A stretch of 64,000 nt of DNA from Noviluteimonas gilva (GCF_009740395.1 NZ_WOXT01000001.1:802464-866463); one strand, 5' to 3'. Shown: positions 17,248 to 27,555, counted from the first letter of the stretch. Numbers and translations: made by a program. The notes: generated from the sequence alone by a model not told the origin.

Positions 17248-17404
17248 GCTGAACGCCTCGTGCTTTGGGGGAGGGAACAGCGACCATAGGCAAGCAACGG
17301 TTAGGAAGTTGCGTGGTGCAAGTCAAGAATTAGTAAGTCGCCGCAATTCATCCGCGCATTGCGCGCGAATCGTCACCAAGCTCACCGAATGTTGCAGTGA
17401 TGCG

Positions 17405-18031
17405 TCAGCGACACGAGGTGTCGATGAATGCAGCGAGCTGGCGTTCGTACTCCGCCTCGCGATCGGCCTTGTCGGCCTTCGCGGCGTATTTCATGCGGAA
17501 ATTGGCTTCGTCGATGCGGCGCTGCCATGCGGTGCAAAGCGCTTTGTCGGTGAGCGCGGTGCAGGTGTCGCGCTTGATCTCGCAAGCCTCTCCTGCGCCC
17601 ATTCCTCCATTCAGGCCCACGGTATTCAGGTACGCGCAGCGTTCTTCCGGTGTTTCGGTTTCGCTGAGATAGGTTTCCGCTTCCCAGGTCTTGCATTCGA
17701 ACAACGGCGGCGGTGGCTTGCGATCGGCGAGCGGGATCGCGGATGCGGGCAACTCGTCGGTCGCGGGCCCGCGGACGAGTTCGAACGCCGCGCCCGCCGG
17801 CGGACCAGTCGGCGCTTCGACTTTTTCCGCGCGCGGTGCAGGCGCGGGCGCGGTGGGAAGTTCGCCGATCGTGCGCACTTCCTGCTTCTCGCCGGGCGCG
17901 CAGGGCTTGTCGTTCTGCATCGTCACCGTGCCCTTGGCATCGGTGCATTTGTAGATCGTGGTCGCGTGCGCCCCGAAAGGCGACAGCGCGAGGAGCAGCG
18001 TGATCAGGGCGAAGGTGGCGGGGCGCGTCAT
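17405..18031 (-). CDS. DUF4124-domain secreted protein, copy 1
   Basis: A protein of 208 residues. MTRPATFALITLLLALSPFGAHA is a signal peptide and TTIYKCTDAKGTVTMQNDKPCAPGEKQEVRT is the DUF4124 domain with its paired cysteines. A proline-rich linker and a Cys-rich C-terminal region (CEIKRDTCTALTDKALCTAW) follow. It is 26 bases downstream of a homologous gene on the same strand, probably one operon from a duplication. Likely periplasmic; role unknown. Confidence 0.78.
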   Translation of the reverse strand: MTRPATFALITLLLALSPFGAHATTIYKCTDAKGTVTMQNDKPCAPGEKQEVRTIGELPTAPAPAPRAEKVEAPTGPPAGAAFELVRGPATDELPASAIPLADRKPPPPLFECKTWEAETYLSETETPEERCAYLNTVGLNGGMGAGEACEIKRDTCTALTDKALCTAWQRRIDEANFRMKYAAKADKADREAEYERQLAAFIDTSCR

Positions 18032-18057
18032 GCGGCAAGCCTGCCATACCGCACGCG

Positions 18058-18702
18058 TCATTGGCCGCCGCAATCGTTGTCCAGGCGCGCGTTGAGGCTG
18101 CGTTCCTCGACGCGCAGCACATCCCGTTCGCTGGGTTGCGCGTTGAAGAAGCGTTTTCGGATTTCGTCGCGGCGATCGCGCGTGCGCGCGCACACGTCGG
18201 CGGGCGGCAGCATGTAGCAGGTGTCGCGCACGTAGGTGCCGGCGCCGTAGGTGTTTGGGCCGATGAAGGTCGGGCCGGAGAAATTCGAGCCGATCAGGCC
18301 GCGCGAGGGGTAACCCAACGTCCACAACGGCACCCAGCGCGGATTCCCGTCGCTGGTGTCGCTCGTGTAAGCCATGCCGTCGGGCGTGATGCATTCGTAC
18401 AACGGGCGCGGCGGCGCGAGGTAGGTCTCGCGCGAGGCGACCTGCGTGTCGGCCACGTCGCGCGTCGGCGGTGCTTCCGTGGCGGCAGGCCTCGTCGATT
18501 TGCGCGGCGCATCCTGCGGGCGCGTCATCGTGCGCGCTTCCTGCTTCTGGTCTTTCGCGCACGGCGTGTCGCGCAGCGTGAGGTGGCCCTTGGCGTCGAC
18601 GCAGCGGTAGATCGTCACGTCCTGCGCGTGCGTGAGGCGTTGCGTGCCCAGCGCCGCCAGGCCGGCGATCAGGAGGACGGCGATGCGCGATGAACGGGCC
18701 AT
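18058..18702 (-). CDS. DUF4124-domain secreted protein, copy 2
   Basis: A protein of 214 residues with signal peptide MARSSRIAVLLIAGLAALGTQRLTHA and DUF4124 domain VTIYRCVDAKGHLTLRDTPCAKDQKQEARTM. The C-terminal part differs from copy 1: it contains ITPDGMAYTSDTSDGNPRWVPLWTLGYP and an Arg-rich helix with ARTRDRRDEIRKRFF. It is the upstream partner of the 17405-18031 gene. Role unknown. Confidence 0.78.
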   Translation of the reverse strand: MARSSRIAVLLIAGLAALGTQRLTHAQDVTIYRCVDAKGHLTLRDTPCAKDQKQEARTMTRPQDAPRKSTRPAATEAPPTRDVADTQVASRETYLAPPRPLYECITPDGMAYTSDTSDGNPRWVPLWTLGYPSRGLIGSNFSGPTFIGPNTYGAGTYVRDTCYMLPPADVCARTRDRRDEIRKRFFNAQPSERDVLRVEERSLNARLDNDCGGQ

Positions 18703-18756
18703 GCGCGCATCTTGCGCCGATTGCCCGCGGCCGCAACGGCGCGGCCGACCGGCGGT

Positions 18757-19320
18757 TCAGCCTGCGCGCAGTTCGGCGCCGGTGGCGGCGTCGCGGATGG
18801 CGGTGGGCGCGCGCAGGCCGCCGGTCTCGCCTTCGCCGACACCGTCGACGTCCGCCAGCACTGCCGGCGAAAGCGCGTCGAACGTAAAGGCCGGCGGCTC
18901 GCCCGCGAGGTTCGCGCTGGTCGACACGATCGGCCCGCCGAACGCGCGGCAAATCGCGACGACATCCGGGTGATCGCTCACGCGCACCGCGACGCCGGTG
19001 TGCGTGCCGGTGATCCAGCGCGGCACGCGCGCGGTGGCCGGCACGATCCACGTGCGAGGGCCCGGCCATTGCGCGCGCACGGCGTCGGCGCGTTCGCGCG
19101 GAAGTTGATCCCACGCCAGCAGGTCATCGAATTGCGCGAGATCGGACGCGACCAGGATCACGCCCTTGTCGACCGGGCGTTGCTTGATCGCGAGAAGCCG
19201 CAAGACCGCGGCTTCGTCGAAGGGATTGCAGCCCAGGCCCCACACCGCTTCGGTGGGATAGGCGAGCACGCCGCCGCTGCGCAGCAAGCTTGCGGCAGCG
19301 GTGGGCGCGAGGCGTTGCAT
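18757..19320 (-). CDS. tsaC: Threonylcarbamoyl-AMP synthase TsaC (Sua5/YrdC family)
   Basis: A protein of 187 residues. The YrdC signature is seen as GVLAYPTEAVWGLGCNPFDEAAVLRLLAIKQRP with the KQRP basic patch, and the substrate-pocket motif as GGPIVSTSANLAGEPP. TsaC makes L-threonylcarbamoyl-AMP from Thr, bicarbonate and ATP for the t6A37 modification of ANN-decoding tRNAs. It lies 12 bases downstream of topA on the same strand, so the two are probably co-transcribed. Confidence 0.92.
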   Translation of the reverse strand: MQRLAPTAAASLLRSGGVLAYPTEAVWGLGCNPFDEAAVLRLLAIKQRPVDKGVILVASDLAQFDDLLAWDQLPRERADAVRAQWPGPRTWIVPATARVPRWITGTHTGVAVRVSDHPDVVAICRAFGGPIVSTSANLAGEPPAFTFDALSPAVLADVDGVGEGETGGLRAPTAIRDAATGAELRAG

Positions 19321-19332
19321 CAGGCCCGGCTC

Positions 19333-21810
19333 TTAAACAGTACGTTTGGCGACGGCCTTCTTGACGGCCTTCTTCGCAGCGGTTTTCTTGGTCGCCTTCT
19401 TCACGGCTTTCTTCGCGGTCTTCTTCGCCGCTTTCTTCACCGTCTTCTTCGCGACCTTCTCGACCGGTTCCTTCTTCGCCGTCACCTTCTTGGCGGCGAC
19501 CTTCTTCCCGAAGCGCCCGCGCATCGGCTTGCCGGTTTCTTCCATCAACTTCTGCACTTCCTCCAGCGTCAGCGAGGCGGGCTCGCGATCCTTGGGAATG
19601 CGGCCGTTGAGCTTGCCGTCGCTGATGTACGGGCCGTAGCGCCCGTTGAGCACCTGGATGTCGCTGCCGTCGAAGGACTTGATGATGCGGTTGCGCGCGA
19701 TCTCTTCCTTCTCTTCGATGAGGAAGACGGCGTGCGCCAACTCGATCGTGTACGGGTCGTCTTCCTTCTTCAGCGAGGCGTAGGTGCTGCCGCGCTTGGC
19801 GAACGGACCGAAGCGCCCAATGCCGACGCTGACTTCATGGCCTTCGCTCTGCCCGAGCTTGCGCGGCAGCTTGAACAGCTCCAGCGCATTCTCCAGCGAG
19901 ATGGTGTGCATCGACTGGCCGGGACGCAGCGAGGCGAACGTCGGCTTGTCTTCGTCTTCGGCCGTGCCGATGGCTGCATACGGCCCGTAACGGCCGAGGC
20001 GCACGCTGACCGGCTTGCCGGACTTGGGATCGATGCCGAGTTCGCGCGCACCGGTGGCTTCGGAACGATCGACGCTTTCGGTCTTGTCCTCGACCAGTTC
20101 CTTGAACGGGCCCCAGAACTTCTCCATCAGCGGCACCCAATCTTCCTCGCCGCGCGAGACTGCATCGAGTTCGTCCTCGAGCTTCGCGGTGAAGTCGTAG
20201 TCCACGTAGCGCGTGAAGTGGCTGCTGAGGAAGTTCGACACCGCGCGGCCGACATCGGTCGGACGGAAGCTGCGGCTTTCCATCTCCACGTACTTGCGGA
20301 ACAGCAGCGTCTGGATGATCGAGGCGTAGGTCGACGGACGGCCGATGCCGTATTCCTCGAGCGCCTTGACCAGCGCGGCTTCGGTGAAGCGCGGCGGTGG
20401 CTGCGTGAAATGCTGGTCGGCGTGCACGCGGTCGAGCGGAATGCGTTCGCCCGGCTTCATCGCGGGCAGCTTGCGGCCTTCGTCTTCATCGTCGGCCGTC
20501 TTGGTGTCCTTGCCTTCTTCGTACACGGCGAGGAAGCCAGGATCCACGACCGTCGTGCCGCTGGCGCGGAAGTTGTGCTCGCTGCCCGCGGCGAGGTCGA
20601 CGCTCACGGTGTTGAGCGTGGCCGGCACCATCTGCGAGGCGAGCGCGCGCTTCCAGATCAACTCGTAGAGGCGGCGCTCGTCGTCGTTGAGGTAACGCGA
20701 CACCTGCGAGGGCGTGCGCAACGCGGAGGTCGGACGCACGGCTTCGTGCGCTTCCTGCGCGTTCTTCGATTTGGTCTGGTAGAAGTTGGGCTTGTCGGGC
20801 AGGGCGCGCGTGCCGAAATCGCGCGCGATGACGTCGCGCATTTCGCTCAGCGCTTCGGCCGACAGATGCACCGAGTCGGTACGCATGTAGCTGATCAGGC
20901 CGACGGTGCCTTCATCGCCGATCGCCACGCCTTCGTACAACTTCTGCGCCACCTGCATCGTGCGCTTGGTGGTGAAGCCGAGCTTGCGCGCGGCTTCCTG
21001 CTGCAGCGTGGAGGTGGTGAAGGGCGGCGCGGGGCGGCGCTTGCGTTCCTTGCTCGCGACGTCGGTGACATGCAGCGCGCCGCCGGCGGCCTTGAGGATG
21101 CGTTGGCGCGCGGCTTCGGCGGTGTCGCCGTCGGTGACGGTGAACTGTTCGAACTTCTTGCCGTCGAGCTTCGTCAGCTTGGCGGTGAAATTTTGCGAGG
21201 GATGCGCGAGCTCGGCTTCGATGCTCCAGTACTCGCGGGCGACGAAGGCTTCGATCTCTTCCTCGCGCTCCACGATCATGCGCAGCGCCGGCGACTGCAC
21301 GCGCCCGGCGGACAGGCCGCGCTGCACCTTGCGCCACAATACCGGCGAAAGATTGAAGCCGACCAGATAGTCCAGCGCGCGGCGCGCCTGCTGCGCATCG
21401 ACCAGGTCGGTTGCGATCGCGCGGGGATGGGTCATCGCCTCGCGGATGGCGCGCGGCGTGATTTCGGTGAACACCACGCGCTGCAGCGTCTTGTCCTTCA
21501 GCAGGCCGCGTTCCTTGAGGATCTCGGCGATGTGCCAGGAGATCGCCTCGCCTTCGCGGTCAGGGTCGGTCGCGAGGAACAGCGCGGTGGCGCCCTTGGC
21601 GGCCTTGGCGATCGCGTCGACGTGCTTCTCGTTCTTGTCGATCAGGTCGTAGCGCATGGCGAACCCGTTGTCGGGATCCACCGCGCCTTCCTTCGGCACC
21701 AGGTCGCGCACATGGCCGTAGGAGGCCAGGACGGTGAAGTCCGGGCCGAGGTACTTGTTGATCGTCTTGGCCTTGGCGGGCGATTCGACGATGAGGAGGT
21801 TCTTTGCCAT
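19333..21810 (-). CDS. topA: DNA topoisomerase I
   Basis: A protein of 825 residues. It has the N-terminal Toprim domain (KNLLIVESPAKAKTINKYLG, LATDPDREGEAISWHI) and the catalytic-tyrosine region (IGDEGTVGLISYMRTDSVHLS, Tyr in SYMRTDS). Further C-terminal zinc-finger-like repeats lack most cysteines (YGPYAAIG, FGPFAKRG, YGPYISDG). The protein ends in a ~55-residue Lys/Ala tail (AKKTAKKAVKKATKKTAAKK) resembling histone H1. The start at 21810 gives the canonical MAKNLLIVES. It relaxes negative supercoils. The basic tail is family-typical in Xanthomonadaceae. Confidence 0.96.
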   Translation of the reverse strand: MAKNLLIVESPAKAKTINKYLGPDFTVLASYGHVRDLVPKEGAVDPDNGFAMRYDLIDKNEKHVDAIAKAAKGATALFLATDPDREGEAISWHIAEILKERGLLKDKTLQRVVFTEITPRAIREAMTHPRAIATDLVDAQQARRALDYLVGFNLSPVLWRKVQRGLSAGRVQSPALRMIVEREEEIEAFVAREYWSIEAELAHPSQNFTAKLTKLDGKKFEQFTVTDGDTAEAARQRILKAAGGALHVTDVASKERKRRPAPPFTTSTLQQEAARKLGFTTKRTMQVAQKLYEGVAIGDEGTVGLISYMRTDSVHLSAEALSEMRDVIARDFGTRALPDKPNFYQTKSKNAQEAHEAVRPTSALRTPSQVSRYLNDDERRLYELIWKRALASQMVPATLNTVSVDLAAGSEHNFRASGTTVVDPGFLAVYEEGKDTKTADDEDEGRKLPAMKPGERIPLDRVHADQHFTQPPPRFTEAALVKALEEYGIGRPSTYASIIQTLLFRKYVEMESRSFRPTDVGRAVSNFLSSHFTRYVDYDFTAKLEDELDAVSRGEEDWVPLMEKFWGPFKELVEDKTESVDRSEATGARELGIDPKSGKPVSVRLGRYGPYAAIGTAEDEDKPTFASLRPGQSMHTISLENALELFKLPRKLGQSEGHEVSVGIGRFGPFAKRGSTYASLKKEDDPYTIELAHAVFLIEEKEEIARNRIIKSFDGSDIQVLNGRYGPYISDGKLNGRIPKDREPASLTLEEVQKLMEETGKPMRGRFGKKVAAKKVTAKKEPVEKVAKKTVKKAAKKTAKKAVKKATKKTAAKKAVKKAVAKRTV

Positions 21811-21995
21811 GGGGGCGGATGGGTCCGGCGGCGTCGGGAATTCCCAACGCGAAGAAGGCGACGCCCGGGGCCATCTGGCCACGGGCGTGAAGAGAGTTCC
21901 TTTTTTAGTGGTGTCACGCGGCCGGCGGGTGTGTCAAGCCGAACCGCGCCCCGTCCCCCCGAATGGCGACGCCCATCGAAGCCCGGGCCGCCCCG

Positions 21996-22487
21996 TCAGT
22001 GCACGGGTTCGGGCTCGTCCAGGAACATCTGGGTCTCCATCCAGGCATAGGCCGCCTCGGACCCGGGCTGGTTGAACAGGACCATCAGGACCACCCATTT
22101 GAGGTCGTCCAGGTCCAGTTCGTCCTGGTCCAGCGCCATCGCACGGTCGAGGACGAGTTCGCGCTGGCCGGGGTCGAGGACGCCGTGCTGTTCCAGGAAC
22201 AGCAGGAATCCGCGGCATTCGACGTCGAGCTTGTCGAGTTCGGGGCCGTGGAAGATGCGGGTGGGACCACCGGTGCGGGGCGTCGACGATTCCGGGCGCT
22301 GCTCGGCGAGCGCGTCCAGCCAGTCGAAGGCCTTGAGGATTTCCGCCGGGCTGAAGCCCGCTTCGGTGAGTTCGGAGAACAGCGGGCTGCTTTGAAGGGT
22401 GTCGCGGTCGCCCACCGGTGGTGCGGTGTCGTTGGTGAAGTAGTGCTCGAACAGGTACAGCAGGACGTCCAGGATGCTTTCTTTCAT
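21996..22487 (-). CDS. smg: Smg family protein (DUF494)
   Basis: A protein of 163 residues starting [17 protein letters not shown], the Smg opening. [22 protein letters not shown] and the C-terminal [16 protein letters not shown] complete the family pattern. Smg is encoded next to dprA in many gamma- and betaproteobacteria; its function is not established. GAGGG lies just before ATG 22487, whereas the upstream candidate at 22508 has no ribosome-binding site. Confidence 0.9.
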   Translation of the reverse strand: MKESILDVLLYLFEHYFTNDTAPPVGDRDTLQSSPLFSELTEAGFSPAEILKAFDWLDALAEQRPESSTPRTGGPTRIFHGPELDKLDVECRGFLLFLEQHGVLDPGQRELVLDRAMALDQDELDLDDLKWVVLMVLFNQPGSEAAYAWMETQMFLDEPEPVH

Positions 22488-22523
22488 TTCCCTCTCGGCC
22501 TGCGCCATGGGCGCTGTGGAGGT

Positions 22524-23429
22524 TCAGGATGCCTTGCGGGTGTAGCGGCCGTGTTCGGAAACCACGCGCCCTTCCAGCTCCATGACCAGCAGCATGGAGA
22601 CAAGTTCGGCACTCGTCAATCCAGTTCTGGAGACAAGCGCGTCCATAGGGGTTGGGTCGTATCCGAGCGCGTCCCACAAGCGCTGGGTATTGGCATCCGT
22701 GCTCGGTGAATGATGTTGCAGTGCCGCGACCGATGAGTTGGGGACGCACAGCCGTTCGCGCAAGTCGCCTGCATACGCGGACAGCAGAGGGTTCAGCGCG
22801 GCGATGACTTCGTCGGGGGATTCGACGAGCTGCACGCCGTCGCGGATGAGCCTGTGGCAGCCGCGGGCCATCGGGTTGTGGATCGATCCGGGGATGGCGA
22901 ACACCTCGCGCCCGGCGTCGGCCGCGAGCCGCGCGGTGATGAGGGCGCCCGATCGCATCTGGGCTTCCACGACCAGGGTGCCCAGGCTGAGCCCGGCGAC
23001 GATGCGGTTGCGCTTCGGGAACTGCCCGGGGCGACCCGGCGCGCCCGGCGGGTATTCGCTGACGACCACGCCGCGTTCGGCGATCTGTTCCATCAGCCCG
23101 CGATTGCTCGGGGGATAGGCATTGTCGATGCCCGTGCCGAGTACTGCGACCGTGGGCGCTTCGACATCCAGCGCGCCGCGATGCGCCGCGGTGTCGATGC
23201 CCGCCGCCATGCCGCTCACCACGCACCAACCCGCGCGTGCGAAGGCGCGCGCGAAGCTGCGTGCGATGTCGAATCCGTTGGGCGTCGCGGTGCGACTGCC
23301 GACGATGGCGATCGCCGGATGCCACAGGCACGCGAGGTCGCCGCGGACGTACAGCAGCGTCGGCGCGTCGGGCAGGCGACGCAGCAGGGCGGGATAGTCG
23401 GGATCGTCGATCGTCAGGCGCGAATGCAT
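22524..23429 (-). CDS. dprA: DNA-processing protein DprA, short form lacking N-terminal SAM domain
   Basis: A protein of 301 residues. The Rossmann-like DprA core is complete: IAIVGSRTATPNGFDIARSFARAFARAGWCVVSGMAAGIDTAAHRGAL, TVAVLGTGIDNAYPPSNRGLMEQI, FPKRNRIVAGLS, VVEAQMRSGALITARLAADAGREVFAIPGSI. A C-terminal winged helix (TPMDALVSRTGLTSAELVSMLLVMELEGRV) follows. DprA loads RecA onto incoming single-stranded DNA in transformation. Related proteins have an extra ~70-residue N-terminal SAM-like domain that is missing here; the upstream gene ends only 84 bases away and leaves no room for it. Confidence 0.9.
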   Translation of the reverse strand: MHSRLTIDDPDYPALLRRLPDAPTLLYVRGDLACLWHPAIAIVGSRTATPNGFDIARSFARAFARAGWCVVSGMAAGIDTAAHRGALDVEAPTVAVLGTGIDNAYPPSNRGLMEQIAERGVVVSEYPPGAPGRPGQFPKRNRIVAGLSLGTLVVEAQMRSGALITARLAADAGREVFAIPGSIHNPMARGCHRLIRDGVQLVESPDEVIAALNPLLSAYAGDLRERLCVPNSSVAALQHHSPSTDANTQRLWDALGYDPTPMDALVSRTGLTSAELVSMLLVMELEGRVVSEHGRYTRKAS

Positions 23430-23453
23430 CGCGCAAGCGTGCGTCGCAAACGA

Positions 23454-23477
23454 CGACGGCGCCCTCGGGCGCCGTCG
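23454..23477 (-). terminator. Terminator-like hairpin between the LysM gene and dprA
   Basis: GACGGCGCC and GGCGCCGTC form a nine-bp stem with a four-base loop. The T-run on the minus strand is weak, so read-through into dprA is possible. Confidence 0.5.
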
Positions 23478-23512
23478 CGTTGTTGCGTCAGGGAATCCTG
23501 ATTTGGTTCGAC

Positions 23513-24670
23513 TTACTGCATCGCGTCCGGATGCTTGAGCTCGTAACCGATCGCGGTCGGCTTGATGCCGTCCATGAGCAGGCCGTAGCTCATCTTGTCG
23601 AAGGTGCGGAACACCATGACGTGGCCGACGAATTCGTCAGGCAGGCGCACGCGGCTGGCATCGCCGAACAGGTCTTCGCTGCGGTTGTTGGAGTACTTCA
23701 CGCGATCGGGCACGTTGCTGCCCACGCGCCACACCGAGAACACCGTGCCGTTGTCGACGCCCTCGCGGGAACCGACCGACAGCGCGATGACGTCGCGCGT
23801 ACCGCCGTGATACAGCAGGTCCGGCACGCCGATGACCTGCGCGCGACCGTATTCGAACTGCTGCTTCGGCGGGTGCGGGAAGAACTGCAGGTCGTAGGGC
23901 TGTGCGTCCACCGGGATCAGGCGATCGCCGACGCGCACTTCGTTGCCGCCCTGGTCGATGACGACCGTCGCGGCTTCGACGCCGCCACCTGCCACCTGCG
24001 TGAGCGCGCCGGTGTTCATCTGACGGAGTTCATAGCCCAGCTGCTCGTACCCCTTGTCCGGGGTGACGGCCGTGGTCCAGTACTCCTGGTAGTCCGCGAA
24101 GATGCGAACGCCGCGGAAATCCAGGTCCGTCTTGAAGCCGATGTCGCAGCACTGCGTGCGGTCCAGCCACGTGAAGCGCACCGTGGGACGCACGATCGCG
24201 TAACGCGTTCCCGGCTGGGCGCCTTCCAGGCCGACCACGTAGGCCGACATGCCGGACACGCCGTGGTTGCGGTCTTCCTCGAGGGAGACCACGTACGGCA
24301 GGTGCTCGAACTCCTGGACGACGCGCAGGTCCTTCAGGAACGGCTCGACCTGCGACAGCGGCACGCCGGTGACCGGCGCCTCGCCGCGCGGGCCTTCCTG
24401 CACCGCGACGCGGTCCAGGTACGCCAGCGACAGCACGTCGCCCGGGTAGATGAGGTGTGGGTTCTGGACCTGCGGGTTGGCCTGCCAGATTTCCGGCCAA
24501 AGCCACGGGCGCTTGAGGAACTTGCCCGCGATGTCCCACAACGTGTCGCCTTTCTTGACGACGTAGGTGTCCGGATGGTCGCCGCGCGTTTCGACAGCGG
24601 CGGCATAACTGCCGACCGTCAGCAACGCGACCGCACAAACCGGAAGAAGCCGTTTAAGCATGGCGGCCAT
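23513..24670 (-). CDS. LysM-domain peptidoglycan-binding protein
   Basis: A protein of 385 residues. A signal peptide (MLKRLLPVCAVALLTVGSYAAA) precedes one LysM motif (DTYVVKKGDTLWDIAGKFLKRPWLWPEIWQANPQVQNPHLIYPGDVL). The remaining ~280 residues are conserved in the family beside dprA/smg but have no assigned activity. LysM binds peptidoglycan glycan chains, so the protein is probably periplasmic. AAGGGGAG eight bases upstream supports ATG 24670. The def-fmt-rsmB operon diverges from it. Confidence 0.87.
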   Translation of the reverse strand: MAAMLKRLLPVCAVALLTVGSYAAAVETRGDHPDTYVVKKGDTLWDIAGKFLKRPWLWPEIWQANPQVQNPHLIYPGDVLSLAYLDRVAVQEGPRGEAPVTGVPLSQVEPFLKDLRVVQEFEHLPYVVSLEEDRNHGVSGMSAYVVGLEGAQPGTRYAIVRPTVRFTWLDRTQCCDIGFKTDLDFRGVRIFADYQEYWTTAVTPDKGYEQLGYELRQMNTGALTQVAGGGVEAATVVIDQGGNEVRVGDRLIPVDAQPYDLQFFPHPPKQQFEYGRAQVIGVPDLLYHGGTRDVIALSVGSREGVDNGTVFSVWRVGSNVPDRVKYSNNRSEDLFGDASRVRLPDEFVGHVMVFRTFDKMSYGLLMDGIKPTAIGYELKHPDAMQ

Positions 24671-24816
24671 GTGCCCGCTCCCCTTGAGTTTTTCCCCTTG
24701 TAGCCGGGCCACTATAGCCCACATTCCTCGGGCCTTTGCAAGCGCGCGGCGCTACAATCGCGACCCTAGGACACCCCATCGCTTGCGCCTGTGACCGGCG
24801 CCCCCATTTCGACACC

Positions 24817-25332
24817 ATGGCCCTTCTCCCCATCCTCGAGTTCCCCGATCCGCGCCTTCGCACGAAGGCCGCCACCCTGACGCCGGAACAAGTGGCGGAC
24901 CCGGCGTTCCAGCGCCTGGTCGACGACATGTTCGAAACCATGTACGAAGCGCCGGGCATCGGGCTGGCCGCGAGCCAGGTCGACGTCCACCAGCGCTTCA
25001 TGGTGATTGACGTGTCGGAAGAGAAGAACCGGCCGCTGGTGTTCGTCAATCCGGAGATCCTCGAACGCGCGGGCGAACAGGTCTACCAGGAAGGTTGCCT
25101 GTCGGTGCCGAACATCTTCGCCGACGTCACGCGCGCCAACGAGATCCTCGTCAAGGCGCTCGACCGCAACGGCCAGCCGTTCGAAATGCGCGTCGACGGC
25201 TTGCTTGCCGTGTGCATCCAGCACGAGATGGATCACCTGGAAGGCAAGTTGTTCGTGGATTACCTCTCGCCGCTCAAGCGCGAGATGGTCCGCAAGAAAC
25301 TCGCGAAAGCGCGCCGCACCGCGGCCGCCTGA
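24817..25332 (+). CDS. def: Peptide deformylase
   Basis: A protein of 171 residues with the three PDF motifs: [15 protein letters not shown] (metal-binding Cys) and [12 protein letters not shown] (HExxH, metal-binding His and catalytic Glu). It removes the N-formyl group from nascent proteins. It heads the def-fmt-rsmB cluster, with only 7 bases to fmt. Length is normal for a bacterial PDF. Confidence 0.96.
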   Translation: MALLPILEFPDPRLRTKAATLTPEQVADPAFQRLVDDMFETMYEAPGIGLAASQVDVHQRFMVIDVSEEKNRPLVFVNPEILERAGEQVYQEGCLSVPNIFADVTRANEILVKALDRNGQPFEMRVDGLLAVCIQHEMDHLEGKLFVDYLSPLKREMVRKKLAKARRTAAA

Positions 25333-25339
25333 CGCACGC

Positions 25340-26263
25340 ATGCCCTTGCGCATCGTCTTTGCCGGCACGCCGGAGTTCGCCGTGCCGTCGCTCGTCGCGG
25401 CCGCGCAGCGCAACGAAGTCGTCGCCGTCTACACGCAGCCCGATCGCCCCGCCGGGCGCGGTCGCGCGCTGACGCCTTCGCCGGTCAAACTCGAAGCGAT
25501 CAAGCGCGGCCTGCCCGTGCTGCAACCCGAATCGCTGAAGACCGAGTTGTCGCGCGATGCCCTGCGCGCGCTGAAGCCCGACCTGCTGGTGGTCGTCGCG
25601 TACGGTTTGTTGCTGCCGCAATCGATCCTCGACATCCCGAAGTTCGGTTGCTGGAACGTGCACGCCTCGTTGTTGCCGCGCTGGCGCGGCGCCGCGCCGA
25701 TCCAGCGCGCGATAGAAGCCGGCGACACGCAGACCGGCGCGTGCCTGATGCAGATGGAGAAGGGCCTGGACACCGGCCCGGTGCTGTTGCACCAGACGCT
25801 CGACATCGCGCCGGACGAAACCGCCGGCCAGTTGCACGATCGCCTGTCGACGCTGGGCGCGCAGGTGCTCGCCGACGGTCTCGGGCTTTTGCGCGCGAAC
25901 ATGCGCCCGGTGCAGCGCCCGCAGCCCGAGCAGGGCGCGACGTACGCGCGCAAGCTCGATAAAGCCGAAGCGCGCCTGGACTGGACGCAGCCGGCCGACG
26001 TGCTCGCCCGCAAGGTGCGTGCGTTCGATCCGTGGCCGATCGCCGAGGGCGAGATCGCGGGCGACACGGTCCGCATCCATCGTGCGATTGCGATCGAAGG
26101 CCGCGGCACGCCGGGCACCGTGCTCGCCGCGGGCCGCGACGGCATCGATGTCGCCTGCGGCGAAGGCGCGCTGCGCATCCGCGTGCTGCAACGTGCGGGC
26201 GGCAAGCTGATCACCGCCGCCGATTACCTCAACGCGCGCCGCGACCTGCGCGTCGGCGCATGA
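25340..26263 (+). CDS. fmt: Methionyl-tRNA formyltransferase
   Basis: A protein of 307 residues. It opens [53 protein letters not shown] contains the catalytic Asn-His of the formyl-transfer site, and the C-terminal tRNA-binding domain runs from [23 protein letters not shown]. It formylates initiator Met-tRNA. Its stop overlaps the rsmB start by four bases (ATGA), so the pair is translationally coupled. Confidence 0.96.
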   Translation: MPLRIVFAGTPEFAVPSLVAAAQRNEVVAVYTQPDRPAGRGRALTPSPVKLEAIKRGLPVLQPESLKTELSRDALRALKPDLLVVVAYGLLLPQSILDIPKFGCWNVHASLLPRWRGAAPIQRAIEAGDTQTGACLMQMEKGLDTGPVLLHQTLDIAPDETAGQLHDRLSTLGAQVLADGLGLLRANMRPVQRPQPEQGATYARKLDKAEARLDWTQPADVLARKVRAFDPWPIAEGEIAGDTVRIHRAIAIEGRGTPGTVLAAGRDGIDVACGEGALRIRVLQRAGGKLITAADYLNARRDLRVGA

Positions 26264-27555
26264 AACCGGCGCCCGGCGTCGCGCTGCGCATCGCGGCCAC
26301 GCAGACGCTGGGCGTGGTGTTGCAGCGGCAGCGTTCGCTCAAGGCCGAACTCGCGCAGCGCTTGCCGACCTTGCGCGACACGCGCGATCGCGCGCTGCTC
26401 GAAGCCATCGTGTTCACCGCGATCCGCGGGCAGGCGCAGTACGACGCAGCGCTGAAGGCCTGGGTCGCAAAACCGCTGGGCCGCAGCGACGACGAGTTGC
26501 GCACGCTGCTGTACGTCGGCCTGGCACAGATCCAGATGGGCCTTCCCGCGCATGCGGCCGTCGATGCGACGGTCGAAGCCACGCGCGCGATGGGCCGCAC
26601 GCACCAGGCCGGCATGGTCAACGCCATCCTCCGACGCGCATTGCGTGAAGGCTTGCCGGAAGTCGCACCCGAAGCAACGTGGCCCGAATGGCTACGCAAA
26701 CGCGTGCAGCGCGATTGGGGCGATGCGGCGCAGGCCGTGTTCGCCGCGAGCGCGATTCCCGCGCCGATGTGGTTGCGCGTGAATCGCACGCGCATCGATC
26801 GCGCGGCGTATCGCGCGCGACTGGAAAAGGCCGGCATCGAAGCCACGATGCCCGCGTTTCCCGAAGACGCGCTCGTGCTTGCGACGCCCGTCGCCGTGAG
26901 CGAACTGCCGGGTTTCGACGAAGGCCTCGTATCCGTACAGGACGGCAGCGCGCAATGCGTCGCCGATGCGCTGGCGCCGAAGCCGGGTGCGCGCGTGCTC
27001 GATGCGTGCGCGGCGCCGGGCGGCAAGTCGGCGCATCTGCTCGAACGCGATCCGACCTTGCAACTGTTCGCGCTCGACATCGATGCGCAACGCCTGCGCC
27101 GCGTGCACGAAACACACGCGCGTCTGGGTGTCGGCGCGAACGCGCATTTGCTCGCCGCCGATGCCGCCGCACCCGACACGTGGTGGGACGGCGTGCCGTT
27201 CGACGCGATCCTGCTCGACGCACCGTGTTCGGCCACCGGCATCGTGCGTCGCCAACCCGACGTGCTGCTGCATCGCCGCGACACCGATGTCGAATCGCTG
27301 TGCGACATCCAGGCGCGCTTGCTCGACGCCGCGTGGACGATGCTCGCGCCCGGCGGCACGGTGTTGTATGCCACGTGCTCGATCCTGGCGGAAGAGAACG
27401 CGGGGCAGATCGACGCGTTCGTGCAACGCACGCCCGGCGCTGTTGTCGAGCCGCTCGATGCTCGCTTCGGTCGCGAATCCGGCGCGGGACGCCAGCGATT
27501 GCCCGGCGAAGATGGCATGGACGGCTTTTTTTACGGACGCCTGAGCAAGCGCTGA
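26260..27555 (+). CDS. rsmB: 16S rRNA (cytosine-967-C5)-methyltransferase RsmB
   Basis: A protein of 431 residues. The N-terminal NusB-like domain ([15 protein letters not shown] ... [19 protein letters not shown]) is followed by the RNA m5C methyltransferase: [31 protein letters not shown] (SAM site), [17 protein letters not shown] (PC motif) and [12 protein letters not shown] (catalytic TCS). It methylates C967 of 16S rRNA. Third gene of the def-fmt-rsmB operon. Confidence 0.95.
   Translation: MKPAPGVALRIAATQTLGVVLQRQRSLKAELAQRLPTLRDTRDRALLEAIVFTAIRGQAQYDAALKAWVAKPLGRSDDELRTLLYVGLAQIQMGLPAHAAVDATVEATRAMGRTHQAGMVNAILRRALREGLPEVAPEATWPEWLRKRVQRDWGDAAQAVFAASAIPAPMWLRVNRTRIDRAAYRARLEKAGIEATMPAFPEDALVLATPVAVSELPGFDEGLVSVQDGSAQCVADALAPKPGARVLDACAAPGGKSAHLLERDPTLQLFALDIDAQRLRRVHETHARLGVGANAHLLAADAAAPDTWWDGVPFDAILLDAPCSATGIVRRQPDVLLHRRDTDVESLCDIQARLLDAAWTMLAPGGTVLYATCSILAEENAGQIDAFVQRTPGAVVEPLDARFGRESGAGRQRLPGEDGMDGFFYGRLSKR

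Noticed and set aside
18712-22050. A 1112-residue open frame on the plus strand opposite tsaC, topA and smg
   Set aside because: It is an antisense shadow of real genes in high-GC DNA, with Arg/Ala/Gly-rich composition and no domain.
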